Part shown: positions 35,592-35,807 of the stretch, in pieces
Layout: each line of letters opens with the position of its first letter
Numbering within the stretch: the stretch's first letter is position 1
Assembly: GCA_945879115.1 (NCBI GenBank)
Contig: CAMDUR010000018.1
Location: 1-35,807, forward strand
DNA: 35,807 nt
Origin: Polynucleobacter meluiroseus
GTDB lineage: Bacteria; Pseudomonadota; Gammaproteobacteria; Burkholderiales; Burkholderiaceae
Direction: 5' to 3'
Made by a program: the position numbers and the translations under genes
Notes under the pieces: generated by a model
Told to the model about the DNA's origin: nothing
Databases searched by the model: none
The model's input: only the letters and a program-made list of their open reading frames with translations

Positions 35592-35807
35592 TTAACCCAT
35601 GTGTAAGCCACCGTTGACAGAGAAGTCAGCACCCGTTGAGAATCCGCCTTGATCTGAGGCCAACCAAGAAACCATAGAAGCGATCTCATCAGGGGTTCCT
35701 AAGCGTTTCACTGGAATCGTCGCAATGATCTTTTCTAGAACATCTTCACGAATAGACGTCACCATATCTGTACCGATATAACCTGGTGAAACCGTGTTCA
35801 CAGTCAC
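35592..35807 (-). CDS. phbB: Acetoacetyl-CoA reductase, 5' part outside window
   Basis: The C-terminal 72 or so residues of a short-chain dehydrogenase, cut by the window end. VNTVSPGYIGTDMV, IPVKRLGTPDEIASMVSWLAS and the ending FSVNGGLHMG are the usual close of NADPH-dependent acetoacetyl-CoA reductases (PhbB/PhaB), which make (R)-3-hydroxybutyryl-CoA for PHA polymerisation. The reading frame is open to the last base, and the catalytic Tyr-Lys part must lie outside. Its place before phaR supports the PHA assignment over other short-chain dehydrogenases. Confidence 0.9.
   Translation of the reverse strand: MTVNTVSPGYIGTDMVTSIREDVLEKIIATIPVKRLGTPDEIASMVSWLASDQGGFSTGADFSVNGGLHMG

Noticed and set aside
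35507..35689. 60-codon minus-strand frame covering the phbB 3' end
   Set aside because: It is out of frame with the recognisable phbB end and spans the nested hairpin; no sign of coding.
1..35807. CRISPR arrays, insertion sequences, prophage or integrase genes
   Set aside because: No regularly spaced repeats, transposase motifs, integrase, or tRNA-flanking direct repeats were found by eye, even next to tRNA-Val and the toxin-antitoxin modules.

Overview
The window looks like a stretch of core chromosome from a low-GC betaproteobacterium of the order Burkholderiales. Polynucleobacter or a close relative is my best guess. The grounds are the tig-clpP-clpX-lon-tRNA-Val-ppiD block, the betaproteobacterial long form of PurL, a polyhydroxyalkanoate (PHA) set of phbB, phaR and thiolase, and AT-rich DNA with very short intergenic gaps. 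No IS element, CRISPR array, rRNA or replication origin is visible. No gene-free stretch exceeds about 290 bases; the longest, between tig and mscL, holds a promoter candidate and an inverted repeat.

Layout, left to right. 1-1787 (+): the 3' part of ygfZ and an NRDE-family gene. 1784-2215 (-): a hotdog thioesterase. 2306-5818 (+): a tight run of selO, msrB, yciB, bolA and a secreted parvulin, with a redox and envelope flavour. 5897-7240 (+): a lone Rossmann plus SAF-domain oxidoreductase of unknown role. 7325-9171 (-): four consecutive bactofilin genes, followed leftward from 10235 by a spermidine-synthase-fold protein whose coding end lies just upstream of them. 10317-14351 (-): purL. 14439-15862: a YbbA/LolD-type ABC ATPase divergent from tesA.

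15892-24532 (-): the protein quality-control block, transcribed tig, clpP, clpX, (toxin-antitoxin pair), lon, tRNA-Val(UAC), ppiD. The chpS/chpB-like module sits between clpX and lon, so it lies among the proteases that normally degrade antitoxins. A truncated antidote-like ORF lies tail-to-tail with the toxin gene. 24820-25611 (+): mscL and an FKBP isomerase. 25703-26961 (-): ispF and ispD (isoprenoid MEP pathway), divergent from mfd and serB (+). 31531-32167 (+): a second toxin-antitoxin pair, a BrnT-like toxin with an overlapping XRE-type antitoxin gene. 32218-35807 (-): thiolase, rimO, phaR and the end of phbB.

Most genes are housekeeping. The less ordinary parts are the four-paralog bactofilin cluster, a PpiD-like protein that seems to lack its parvulin domain, the two toxin-antitoxin modules, the SAF oxidoreductase, and several compact start regions (purL, ispD/mfd) that suggest very short or absent mRNA leaders. 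All functional calls come from reading motifs by eye; no database search was run.
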